NCBI GenBank assembly: GCA_031367325.1
Contig: JANLPQ010000041.1
Span: 1 to 64,000, forward strand
DNA length: 64,000 nt
Direction of reading: 5' to 3'
Source: JAAFIP01 sp031367325
GTDB taxonomy: Bacteria > Pseudomonadota > Gammaproteobacteria > Burkholderiales > Burkholderiaceae_C
Shown here: one piece after another, positions 6,725-15,520 of the stretch
Layout: each line of letters opens with the position of its first letter
Numbering within the stretch: the first letter of the stretch is position 1
Program-made: the position numbers and the translations under genes
Notes under the pieces: model-generated
What the model saw: only the letters and a program-made list of their open reading frames with translations
Database searches by the model: none
Told to the model about the DNA's origin: nothing

Positions 6725-8701
6725 TTGTCGCTAGCACACACCATCCTTCACGATACCTTTGGGTACTCGGCCTTTCGTGGGCACCAGCATGCCGCGATTG
6801 AGCACCTGATCGGCGGTGGTGATGCCTTGGTATTGATGCCTACAGGTAGCGGCAAGTCACTGTGCTACCAAATTCCTGCTATCGCGCGCCAACAGCTAGG
6901 ACGCGGCATTGCAGTCGTTGTGTCACCACTAATAGCACTGATGCATGACCAAGTAGGTGCTCTGCACGAGGCGGGCGTAGAGGCCGCATTTCTTAACTCT
7001 ACTTTGACTGGGCAGGATGCCGCAGAGGTAGAGCAGCGGCTACTGCGCGGCGAAATTACGCTCTTATACGCTGCGCCCGAGCGCGTCACCAACGCCAGAT
7101 TTTTAGCGCTGATGGACTCGTTGTATGAACGCGGGCAATTGAGCTTATTCGCCATTGACGAGGCACACTGCGTTAGCCAGTGGGGCCATGACTTCAGGCC
7201 CGAGTACCGTGGCCTTACCGTGCTGCATGAGCGCTTTCCTAACACGCCGCGTATCGCATTGACGGCAACAGCCGACGCACTCACGCGCAGCGACATTGTG
7301 GAGCGGCTGCAGCTACAAAAAGCGCAGCAATTTGTCAGTAGTTTTGACCGTCCGAATATTCGCTACAAAATCGTCGAGAAGAACGACCCACGCAAGCAGC
7401 TGCTGCGCTTTATTGACACCGAACACATTGGTGACGCGGGTATTGTGTACTGCCAGTCACGCAAACGAGTAGAAGAAGTGGCCGACATGCTGTGCGAGCA
7501 CGGCCTGCGTGCACTGCCCTACCATGCCGGGCTTGACCGACTAGTGCGCCAGAAAAATCAAGATGCTTTTCTGCGCAGCGACACTACCACGGGTGACCCG
7601 GTGGTGATGGTGGCGACCATCGCATTTGGCATGGGCATTGACAAACCCGATGTACGGTTTGTGGCGCACTTGGACATGCCTAAAAATATCGAAGGCTACT
7701 ACCAAGAAACTGGGCGCGCTGGCCGCGATGGTGAGCCTGCCAACGCGTGGATGTGCTACGGCCTGCAAGACGTGGTTAACCAACGCCGCATGATCGATGA
7801 AAGCCCGGCAGGCGAGAACTATAAACAAGTGATGCGCGGCAAACTAGATGCGCTGCTGGCTATGGCAGAGGCTACGGACTGTCGGCGTGGCAGATTGCTG
7901 GCATATTTTGATGAAGACATCCAAGGTAGTACGAACTCGAGCACTGACGGGCCAACCTTAGGTGCAAGCGCCCTCGCGGAAGGTGGCATAACAGACCGAG
8001 CTACCAGCGTGGGTGCTTACAGTTACCGCTGCAATAACTGCGACAACTGCTTAAACCCTGCGGCTACATGGGACGCCAGCGAGGCGGCGCGCAAAGCGAT
8101 CAGCTGTATTTTCAGAATCCAGCAAGCCAGCGGCATCAGCTTTGGTGCAGGCCATGTGATTGATATTTTGCGCGGCAAAGTAACTGACAAAGTTGCGCAA
8201 TTCAACCACAGCACTCTGAGCACCTTTGGCATTGGTGCCGATGTGGGCGAGTTGCAATGGCGCAGTGTGTTGCGCCAGTTGATTGCGCTGGGCATTATTA
8301 ACGTGAACCCCGAGGCGTTCAACACGCTGCAGCTGACACAAGCGGCCAGAGATTTTTTGCGCAGCGATCAAAAATTGCAAGTGCGTGAGACAAGCACTGA
8401 CCGTGCTGGCAGTGCGCGCAAACCTACTGAAAAATCTATCAAGGACAAAGTCAGCAAAGAAAAAGCCACGGCCGAGATGAACTTAGGTGCGCGTGAACGC
8501 TACGCCGCGCTCAAAGCCTGGCGCGCCGAGGTGGCCAAAGAGCACAACTTGCCAGCATATGTCATCTTCCATGACGCCACGTTGATTGCGATTGCCATCC
8601 AAGCGCCCCAATCTGCGGGCGACCTGTCTGGCATCAGTGGTATGGGCACTAAAAAGATAGAGGCTTACGGTCAAGAGGTGTTGAGGCTGGTGCTCGCTTA
8701 A
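6725..8701 (+). CDS. recQ: ATP-dependent DNA helicase RecQ
   Basis: The 658-residue protein has the RecQ order of domains. A Q-motif-like FRGHQ lies near residue 18, Walker A TGSGKS at 40-45, DEAH at 145-148, and the arginine-finger motif QETGRAGRDG near 328. Zinc cysteines lie at about 386, 436, 439 and 442, then a winged-helix region and a C-terminal HRDC domain. RecQ unwinds DNA 3' to 5' in recombination and fork repair. The start is taken as TTG, because the first in-frame ATG would remove the Q motif; no clear ribosome site is visible. The spacing between the first and second zinc cysteines is about 49 residues, much longer than the 16 of E. coli. Confidence 0.95.
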   Translation: MSLAHTILHDTFGYSAFRGHQHAAIEHLIGGGDALVLMPTGSGKSLCYQIPAIARQQLGRGIAVVVSPLIALMHDQVGALHEAGVEAAFLNSTLTGQDAAEVEQRLLRGEITLLYAAPERVTNARFLALMDSLYERGQLSLFAIDEAHCVSQWGHDFRPEYRGLTVLHERFPNTPRIALTATADALTRSDIVERLQLQKAQQFVSSFDRPNIRYKIVEKNDPRKQLLRFIDTEHIGDAGIVYCQSRKRVEEVADMLCEHGLRALPYHAGLDRLVRQKNQDAFLRSDTTTGDPVVMVATIAFGMGIDKPDVRFVAHLDMPKNIEGYYQETGRAGRDGEPANAWMCYGLQDVVNQRRMIDESPAGENYKQVMRGKLDALLAMAEATDCRRGRLLAYFDEDIQGSTNSSTDGPTLGASALAEGGITDRATSVGAYSYRCNNCDNCLNPAATWDASEAARKAISCIFRIQQASGISFGAGHVIDILRGKVTDKVAQFNHSTLSTFGIGADVGELQWRSVLRQLIALGIINVNPEAFNTLQLTQAARDFLRSDQKLQVRETSTDRAGSARKPTEKSIKDKVSKEKATAEMNLGARERYAALKAWRAEVAKEHNLPAYVIFHDATLIAIAIQAPQSAGDLSGISGMGTKKIEAYGQEVLRLVLA

Positions 8702-8706
8702 TAAAA

Positions 8707-10686
8707 TTACTTATAAAGCTTGATCTGACTTACTTCGCTGGTTAGATAGCCTACAGCGGCACCAAATTTATCTTTGTAATTTGCTTTAATCAAAGGCTCC
8801 AAGCTAGTTTTAACTACACTGTGGATAGGTAGCCAATCACCCGGATGCTGGAAATTACTCATAATGTAGGTCCAACCGTTGAGCTCATCCACCGCATGTA
8901 AACCCGTAGATTCGCCGCCCGAGGGGATGGACATTACACGCGACAAGGTTTTGGAATCAACGTTGTAGGCCCACAGATAATTATTCACGTGCTGGCTGCT
9001 GTCCTCACCGATAAATAGGGTGCGCAGCTTTTCAGAAAATTTCAGATTATCAGGATTGCACACTTTGTCAGGGTTACCGGTGTTGCCTAGTGCATCTGCG
9101 GTAATGTCTTCACCTGCTAACAAGGCCTTGGTATCTACCGGCATCCAATCACTGTTGATAGAGTCACCTAGGGTGTCCTTAACGCTACCCTTGAGGTTCA
9201 GCGCCATGACCGCGCCTGCAACCAGTGCTTTAGGAATCGAAATGCCATTACCCGGTGTATTCCTTTTATCACCCGCCACCATAGAAGCTTGGCAGTTTTG
9301 CAGTGCTGAGTAAGCTACTTTGTCTTTAATATTTACAGTAGTGCCCTCCATCTTGGTAAAGCCCATAGATGCACCTACCAAACTAGCGTAGCGGTGTGTT
9401 TCTAAAAAAGCCGCAGCTTTTTCCATGCCGGGCATTAACTTGAGCCATTCGGTTCTACCGTTGGCATTTACTTTGGTGTAGGTAGCATCTGCAGGGTCGA
9501 CTGACGCGACGCTCATGATGTCCGTGGGTTTAAGTGTCGTAGCCAGTGTTTTAATCTCGGCACTGGTGGCAGAGCCAAGCTTGATCCAAGTTAACGGTGC
9601 AGACGGGCCAGCCGGATCTAGAGAAAAACCGGCACCGACTTTAGCTACATACAAACTACCAGAAGAAAGATCTTTTTCCTTATCGGCTATGAAAATAAAG
9701 TAACCACTGTTGGTGGCATCGTCACCCATAAAGGTAGTGCGATTGTCTGGCATAACTTGCACTAATTCATGTGAAATACGGCCCATGCAATAGTGCTTTT
9801 TAATCGAAGCTGTGCCGTCAGGATTGACAGTAACTTCCGGCATGTGGCCATAGTTATAGGGGTTGGCAGTAGTTTCGCTACCGTAGACGTTTTTGCTAAA
9901 TGCCTTGAACTGGCTGTCACTGGCGGCAGTGAAGGCGTTAGGCTCGTATTCTTCGCTAGACAAGTGTGTGCCCCAAGGCGATAAGCTGGCACCGCAAGTA
10001 ATCCACAGGCCGTTGACGCTGGATGTATCCACATTATGGTATTTAACTAAACTAAGCTTGCCAGTAGTAGGATCTTGGTCTAGCGTAAGCACGGCAATCG
10101 GTGAGGGCAGGCGACCATACATGTCAGTAACACCATCTTGCGCCAAACTGGTGTATTCAAACTGAACCACTGCAAATACCGCATTACCTTTAACGCCATC
10201 CACTTTTGCACCTGGTACAGACAGCAGCGAGGTTCCATCGGGAGAATCCGAAAAAAACTGACGATTATTTCCCGCCAGTGTAGTGTCGATAATTGGTTTG
10301 TTATTAATGTCGTAGTAACCACCCGCCAAGATTTTCCCACCTTTGCCATCTGTGACTAAATCACCAGTGACAAAGAATGGCTGATAAGTCAGTTTAAAGT
10401 CCACTCTGCTACCATCACTGAAATTAGCGGTGGCAACAGAACCTACGTTAGTCGTTGCCATGGCTGCAGCGTTGGCCAAGCTGGGCGCTGGCATAGAGCT
10501 GAAACTTAACCCCGTAAAGGTAGGCGCAGACGTGGCAGGAGCCGCTGCCGCTGACACTGCATCACTACCTCCGCCACATGCAGATAACAGCAAACTAGAA
10601 CCGGCCAAGCCGGCCAAAGGCAACATGGGAACGCCGGCAAACATTTGCAGCAGGCGACGACGTGAGGTTTCGTTGGCGAGGGTCAT
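8707..10686 (-). CDS. PhoX-family phosphatase (DUF839), Tat-type lipoprotein
   Basis: The 659-residue protein begins with a twin-arginine-like segment SRRRLLQMF and a hydrophobic stretch that ends in a lipobox, LLLSACGGG, so it is probably exported and lipidated. The segment SPWGTHLSSEEYEPN is characteristic of DUF839/PhoX proteins, calcium- and iron-dependent alkaline phosphatases that release phosphate from organic phosphoesters outside the cytoplasm. Its stop lies five bases from the recQ stop, with the genes converging. A poor match to a Pho box lies upstream (10770-10787). Whether it is an active phosphatase rather than another DUF839 member is inferred. Confidence 0.85.
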   Translation of the reverse strand: MTLANETSRRRLLQMFAGVPMLPLAGLAGSSLLLSACGGGSDAVSAAAAPATSAPTFTGLSFSSMPAPSLANAAAMATTNVGSVATANFSDGSRVDFKLTYQPFFVTGDLVTDGKGGKILAGGYYDINNKPIIDTTLAGNNRQFFSDSPDGTSLLSVPGAKVDGVKGNAVFAVVQFEYTSLAQDGVTDMYGRLPSPIAVLTLDQDPTTGKLSLVKYHNVDTSSVNGLWITCGASLSPWGTHLSSEEYEPNAFTAASDSQFKAFSKNVYGSETTANPYNYGHMPEVTVNPDGTASIKKHYCMGRISHELVQVMPDNRTTFMGDDATNSGYFIFIADKEKDLSSGSLYVAKVGAGFSLDPAGPSAPLTWIKLGSATSAEIKTLATTLKPTDIMSVASVDPADATYTKVNANGRTEWLKLMPGMEKAAAFLETHRYASLVGASMGFTKMEGTTVNIKDKVAYSALQNCQASMVAGDKRNTPGNGISIPKALVAGAVMALNLKGSVKDTLGDSINSDWMPVDTKALLAGEDITADALGNTGNPDKVCNPDNLKFSEKLRTLFIGEDSSQHVNNYLWAYNVDSKTLSRVMSIPSGGESTGLHAVDELNGWTYIMSNFQHPGDWLPIHSVVKTSLEPLIKANYKDKFGAAVGYLTSEVSQIKLYK

Positions 10687-10845
10687 GGTGAACTCTTTCG
10701 TTGGATCAATTTGATTGAGTCCGCAAGAAGATGCCTGCGGTTATTGACCCCATATATTCGTCCACGAATGTGTAATTTTGATGACAACCTTTGCTTTGAC
10801 TATTCCTTTGGGAGCCTCATAAATATGTTCACCGAGTACCTGGCG

Positions 10846-13182
10846 CTACTGCACAAACCCCATTCCCCGCGCTTCGCGCACTTCGGGTTTGATGCGATGC
10901 TCCGCCTCTAGCTGCTCGATAAATTCATCTGCTGAGAACTCAGTAGCCAGAATATCGACTTGGCGTTTGACCGCTGCAAAATCGCCGGGGCAGATTTGCT
11001 CTAGCTTGGCCAAGCGCACACGCAGCGCCTCATCAAGCTTGCTGGCATCGCCCGCCAGCGCTTCGGTGATAAACATTTTCTCGCGCTGCACGGCCGTCAA
11101 GGGCTTGAACTTAATTTTGAAGGTAAAGCGGCGCAGGGCGGCCTGATCGATGCGGTCAAGCAAGTTAGTCGTGCATACAAAGATACCGTTGTACCGCTCC
11201 ATTTGCTGCAGCATCTCGTTAACTTCGGTGACCTCGTAGCTGCGTTGCGCACCACGGCGGTCTTGCAAGAAGCTGTCGGCTTCGTCTAGCAGTAGCACGG
11301 CTTTTTCGGCCTCGGCTTCGGCAAACATTTTGGCCATGTTTTGCTCTGTCTCGCCGACAAATTTGCTGATCAAATCGCTGGCTTGCTTGACGATCAGCGG
11401 TTTGCCCAATGCGCGGCTGATGTGCTCGCCCAGTGCGGTTTTGCCAGTGCCCGGTGCGCCATAAAAGCACAGCGTGCCATGGCCGCGCGCCTTTAATGCT
11501 TCGACGATACGCGGAATGTCAAATCGTGTTTCCACGTTCAGCATGTCCAGGTCGTAGGTGGTCACTTGTTTGCGGCCTTTGGTGTCCGCCAATTTGTTGC
11601 CCAGCGCCTCGTCAGAATTTTTCAGTTGCCGCTCGATCAGCTTTTCATACACTGCGGTATCTTGGTCAGACTTTGCCTTGCTGGTGGCTAAGTCGGCAAA
11701 GCGCACTGCGGTGCGGATCTGCGCAGGCGTGAGGCCTTTGCGCTCCGTCAGCTTGGCTACAAATTCGTCGCTCACGGCCACACCGGTGAGTGTTTTGCGC
11801 ACCAACTGCTCGCGCGCACCGGGCGGTGGTGATTTCAGCTCTAGGTGGTAGGCAAAGCGGCGGCGAAACGCCGGGTCAATTTGCTCTATGCGGTTAGTCA
11901 CCCAAATGGTAGGCACGGCGTTGGCTTCGAGTATTTGATTCACCCACGCTTTGCCGTTCACACTGTGGCTCACCGCTGCGGCCATGGCCTGCTGCTCTTG
12001 CCGCGCCATCAGCTGCGCTGCGTCCACGCTGATGGGTGGGAACACGTCTTCTACTTCGTCAAACAGCAGCGACGCCTGTGTTGCACCTTTTAAAAATACC
12101 TGCGCTATTTGCAGTGAGCGGTAGCGGTCGCGGCCACTTAATGAATTGCCGTCGCGGTCGGCGTATTCCACCTCAAACAGCTCTAGCCCTGCGGCATGTG
12201 CTACCACTTTGGCCAGCTCGGTCTTGCCAGTGCCGGGTGGGCCGTACAGCAGCACGTTCACGCCCAGCTCTTTGCGCTGCACGGCGTTGCGCATCAGGCT
12301 CACCAGCACTTGTACGTCGTCCTCGACAAAGTGAAAATCTACTGGGTTCAGCTCGGTTTTGCTGGCGGGCCGGGTGAATACGGCCATCAGCTCGCTTTGG
12401 TCGCGGTACTCGCGCATCAGCACCGGGGGCAGTTTTTCGCTGACTTTCATCAGGTCGGCTAGGTCGGTGATGTTGTGCTCGCTGATTAAATTTTCTACCA
12501 AGCCTATGCGCTCCAGGCGCGAGCCTGCGCGCAGTGCTTCGCCTACCTCGCTGGCTTTGACACCGGCAATGTCGGCCAAGGCAGCATATGCCTCGGGTGC
12601 GTTGTTGACTTTAAATTCTACTAGCAGGCTGCGCAGATCACGCTGGTAGCGCGCTAGCGTGCCGTACAGCAGCAGCGCGCGCTCAGCTTTGTTCAGTTGC
12701 AGCAGACCCGCCAGAGCCTCGATATTTTTCTCTACGAGTGTGGAATGTTTTTTCAGCGCGTGGGTCAGCCACTCGCCGGTAGTAGCCAGCACGGTGAGTA
12801 AGTCTTTCGGTGCGTCTTTGGCGTATTCGTCCAGATAGAAGAACAGCGTGCCTTCTTCGTACGGGCCGCGCCATGCGCCGTGGCGTTCTAAAAATTCTTG
12901 CGCACTCAGTGCCTCGTGGCCGCGCCAAAACTCGTTACCCACGCAGCGGCGGGCTAAAAATTCACGCACTTTCTCCAGCACATGCACGGGCCACACCACA
13001 TGGCGGCCCGCCAGCGCCAGCAGGCTGTTCAGGTCGCGGCGTACGTTGAACTTGGCACCCTGCTTGGCTGCCAGCGCCAGCACAAAGTGCGAGCACATTA
13101 GGTCGAGCACGGGCGCGTCTTTCAGGCCGGGTGACGACAGCAGCTTCTCATCAGAACCAACACCAATGTGGCGTTTGACCAT
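10846..13182 (-). CDS. Tandem AAA+ ATPase of unknown role
   Basis: The protein has 778 residues from the ATG at 13182, which has a GGAGG site six bases upstream; a longer frame to 13260 is open but less likely. It has two AAA modules. The first has Walker A GPPGTGKT at 314-321 and Walker B LLFDEVED near 372. The second has Walker A GAPGTGKT at 575-582, Walker B LLLDEAD at 630-636 and a paired-arginine sensor FRRF-like segment LRRF near 684. The N-terminal 280 residues are helical and match no domain I know. No transmembrane segment or protease domain is seen. It resembles CDC48-like unfoldases in architecture only; the substrate is unknown. Confidence 0.85.
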   Translation of the reverse strand: MVKRHIGVGSDEKLLSSPGLKDAPVLDLMCSHFVLALAAKQGAKFNVRRDLNSLLALAGRHVVWPVHVLEKVREFLARRCVGNEFWRGHEALSAQEFLERHGAWRGPYEEGTLFFYLDEYAKDAPKDLLTVLATTGEWLTHALKKHSTLVEKNIEALAGLLQLNKAERALLLYGTLARYQRDLRSLLVEFKVNNAPEAYAALADIAGVKASEVGEALRAGSRLERIGLVENLISEHNITDLADLMKVSEKLPPVLMREYRDQSELMAVFTRPASKTELNPVDFHFVEDDVQVLVSLMRNAVQRKELGVNVLLYGPPGTGKTELAKVVAHAAGLELFEVEYADRDGNSLSGRDRYRSLQIAQVFLKGATQASLLFDEVEDVFPPISVDAAQLMARQEQQAMAAAVSHSVNGKAWVNQILEANAVPTIWVTNRIEQIDPAFRRRFAYHLELKSPPPGAREQLVRKTLTGVAVSDEFVAKLTERKGLTPAQIRTAVRFADLATSKAKSDQDTAVYEKLIERQLKNSDEALGNKLADTKGRKQVTTYDLDMLNVETRFDIPRIVEALKARGHGTLCFYGAPGTGKTALGEHISRALGKPLIVKQASDLISKFVGETEQNMAKMFAEAEAEKAVLLLDEADSFLQDRRGAQRSYEVTEVNEMLQQMERYNGIFVCTTNLLDRIDQAALRRFTFKIKFKPLTAVQREKMFITEALAGDASKLDEALRVRLAKLEQICPGDFAAVKRQVDILATEFSADEFIEQLEAEHRIKPEVREARGMGFVQ

Positions 13183-13344
13183 GGATGCCTCCAGCAGGTT
13201 GCCCCGTATATAAGTAGTAGAACTACGATAACGCAGGTTGCCATGCTTGGGAAGACACAAGGGTTTTATTTAGACGACCTCTATGTGTGCAATTCACCAC
13301 ACATTAGCACAATAATCAAAGTAGTTGCAGCGCACAATACGGCC

Positions 13345-14541
13345 ATGATTACCTTGCAAGACATTCAAACCGCTGCTGGGCGCATTGCCGGCCATGTGCT
13401 GAACACACCCTGCGTGGAGAGTAAAACCATCTCACAAATTACCGGTGCGCAGATATTTCTAAAGTTTGAAAACTTGCAATTCACCTCTAGCTTTAAAGAG
13501 CGCGGTGCCTGTAACAAGCTATCGACGCTGGATCTGGCCACCTGTAAGGGCGTAGTGGCCATGAGCGCAGGCAACCATGCCCAAGGTGTAGCGCACCATG
13601 CCGCCCGGCTGGGCCTGCGCGCGGTAATTGTGATGCCGCAGTTCACCCCTGGTGTGAAAGTAGAAAACACCCGCCGCCTGGGCGCGCAAGTGGTGTTGCA
13701 CGGCGACACGCTAGACGAGGCTAGAGGCCATGCGCTAGAGCTGGCCGACAGAGATGGCTTAACACTAGTGCACCCTTATGACGACCCGCTGATCGTGGCG
13801 GGCCAAGGCACCGTGGGCCTGGAGATGCTGCACGCCGTGCCCGAGCTGGACACACTGGTCATCGCCGTGGGCGGCGGCGGGCTGATCGGCGGCATTGCTA
13901 CGGCCGCCAAGGCGATCAAACCCAGCATTCGCATTGTTGGTGTGCAGGCCGAGCGTTTCCCCGCTATGTTTAACGCCATTAAAGGCACCCATCACAAGCA
14001 AGGCGCCAGCACCATTGCCGAAGGCATTGCAGTGGGCACGCCGGGCAAGCTACCGCAGGAAATTATTCGTAGCTTGGTCGACGACATGCTGCTGGTGGAC
14101 GAAGGCGATATCGAACAAGCCATTGTTATGCTGCTAGAGATAGAGAAAACACTGGTCGAAGGTGCGGGTGCAGCGGGACTAGCGGCGGTGCTGAAATATC
14201 CAGAGATGTTTACTGGTAAAAAAGTAGGCTTGGTGCTGTGCGGTGGCAATATTGACCCGTTGCTGTTGTCCAGCATCATCGAGCGCGGCATGGTGCGCGC
14301 AGGCAGGCTGGCGCGCATTCGCGTGGGCGCGCGCGACGTTCCAGGGTCGCTAGCGCGCATCACGGCCATTGTGTCGCAGGCAGGCGCTAACATTAACGAG
14401 GTGCAACACCAGCGCGCCTTCACGCTGCAGGCGGCGCAAAACGTCGACATTGAGTTGGTTATCCAAGCCCGTGGGCATGAGCATGTAGCACAGGTGCTGG
14501 GCGCGCTGCGGGCGCAGGGGTTTACGGCAGACGCGGTTTAA
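13345..14541 (+). CDS. ilvA: Threonine ammonia-lyase with ACT domain
   Basis: The 398-residue protein is a fold-type II PLP enzyme. SSFKERGA carries the PLP lysine at residue 51, and VIAVGGGGLIGG is the phosphate-binding glycine loop. An ACT regulatory domain occupies roughly residues 325-398 (VPGSLARITAIVSQAGANIN). It converts threonine to 2-oxobutanoate and ammonia, which feeds isoleucine synthesis or catabolism. Length and the single ACT domain fit the IlvA/TdcB hybrid type common in Burkholderiales. The ATG at 13345 gives the family start; the frame is open further upstream. It diverges from the AAA ATPase gene. Confidence 0.93.
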   Translation: MITLQDIQTAAGRIAGHVLNTPCVESKTISQITGAQIFLKFENLQFTSSFKERGACNKLSTLDLATCKGVVAMSAGNHAQGVAHHAARLGLRAVIVMPQFTPGVKVENTRRLGAQVVLHGDTLDEARGHALELADRDGLTLVHPYDDPLIVAGQGTVGLEMLHAVPELDTLVIAVGGGGLIGGIATAAKAIKPSIRIVGVQAERFPAMFNAIKGTHHKQGASTIAEGIAVGTPGKLPQEIIRSLVDDMLLVDEGDIEQAIVMLLEIEKTLVEGAGAAGLAAVLKYPEMFTGKKVGLVLCGGNIDPLLLSSIIERGMVRAGRLARIRVGARDVPGSLARITAIVSQAGANINEVQHQRAFTLQAAQNVDIELVIQARGHEHVAQVLGALRAQGFTADAV

Positions 14542-14583
14542 AACACGCTGTAGAGCTCATTTTCATGAAGAAAATGGACTGCG

Positions 14584-14623
14584 ACCCAAGTAAATCCTGC
14601 TCAAGCAGCTATTTTATTCATAG
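14584..14623 (+). repeat. Dispersed palindromic repeat copy
   Basis: ACCCAAGTAAATCCTGCTCA followed by AGCAGCTATTTTATTCATAG is one of the family copies. It lies between the ilvA and DUF1161 gene ends, which converge. Confidence 0.8.
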
Positions 14624-14649
14624 CGTTTATGTGTTACCGATAGCCGACA

Positions 14650-15072
14650 CTATTTCTTGCACGTACCGCCCAGCGAGCTGCTGCCGTCTTTGCATTCGGT
14701 CAAAATAGCACCGATATCAGATGCTTTTGCAGGCGGCTTGGCTTTGCTTGCAGCTGCATTGGGCGATGTGGCTGTAGCCGCTTTTGGCAGATTACTGGGG
14801 CCGCTGGATGCCGAGCCAGCAGGCGCTGCGCTGCCGGCTATGCCGGCGGTGGCGCTTTGCACATACATGATCTTTTTGGCCCCTTTGTCGCACGACCCCA
14901 CTACTTTGCCAGCGGCGTTGGCCGCGCTGTCCACTACTGTCACCGTAAAGCTAGCCACGCCCGCCGCCTTGATCTTGCCTTCAATCTGCGCCTTCAGGTC
15001 ATCGCAGTTATTGGCCAAGCTGGCTGTGCATGCCAGTGCCAGCAGGGTAGCGAGGTAAGTGCGTTTGAACAT
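14650..15072 (-). CDS. Secreted DUF1161-like protein
   Basis: The 140-residue protein has a clear signal peptide (MFKRTYLATLLALACTASLA). A segment resembling DUF1161 follows: NCDDLKAQIEGKIKAAGVAS, a VVDSAANAAGKVVGSC stretch and KKIMYV. The middle is a low-complexity Ala/Ser/Pro linker, and the C terminus has two further cysteines (LTECKDGSSSLGGTCKK). The function of DUF1161 is unknown. The linker and the cysteine-containing tail make it longer than the usual family member, which has about 75-90 residues. Confidence 0.75.
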   Translation of the reverse strand: MFKRTYLATLLALACTASLANNCDDLKAQIEGKIKAAGVASFTVTVVDSAANAAGKVVGSCDKGAKKIMYVQSATAGIAGSAAPAGSASSGPSNLPKAATATSPNAAASKAKPPAKASDIGAILTECKDGSSSLGGTCKK

Positions 15073-15222
15073 AAGATGGGTTAGGGTACTGTGAAGCCGT
15101 CAGTATAGCCAGATGCCTTGCTGGGTCACGGCATGGCGCAAGCTGTGGCGGTAGCTACAAACCGTTAAAATATCACCTGTAGCGTAGTTTTGTCATTGCG
15201 CAAGATTTTTGAGGATTTCACC

Positions 15223-15387
15223 ATGTCTGCCCCATCCGCCCCATCGACCGACAACCAAGCAGCCAGCCAGCCTGCAGTAGAGCAAGACGCTGTAGAAGCC
15301 ATTGTGCCGATGATGCCGATCATCTTGCCGCTGGTGGGTGGCGTGACGATGCTGTTGATTGCTTTTATCGCGGTGTTCATGGCGTAA
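15223..15387 (+). CDS. Small single-helix membrane protein
   Basis: The ATG at 15223 follows a GAGGA ribosome site and gives 54 residues; a TTG start at 15190 is possible but lacks such a site. The first half is hydrophilic and rich in Ser, Ala and Gln. The second half, PMMPIILPLVGGVTMLLIAF, forms one transmembrane helix that ends at the C terminus. I do not recognise a family. It stands alone between the DUF1161 gene and modC. Confidence 0.6.
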   Translation: MSAPSAPSTDNQAASQPAVEQDAVEAIVPMMPIILPLVGGVTMLLIAFIAVFMA

Positions 15388-15473
15388 TTTAGTTGTATAG
15401 CTTGGTACAAGGGTGGTTTTAAAACCTTGCACTTGTAGTGCTAGTTTTGTACGCTTTTTATACGTCTTTTAGT

Positions 15474-15518
15474 TGTTTAAGGCCGTAGAATCTGCTCAAG
15501 CAGCTATTAAATTAATAG
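15474..15518 (+). repeat. Dispersed palindromic repeat copy after modC
   Basis: GGCCGTAGAATCTGCTCAAG followed by CAGCTATTAAATTAATAG contains both palindromes of the family: CTGCTCAAGCAG and the perfect CTATTAAATTAATAG. It ends three bases from the modC stop codon. Confidence 0.85.
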
Positions 15519-15520
15519 TA

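Noticed and set aside
10711..10911. Short open frame between phoX-like and AAA ATPase genes
   Set aside because: It overlaps the end of the AAA gene on the other strand and shows no family pattern.
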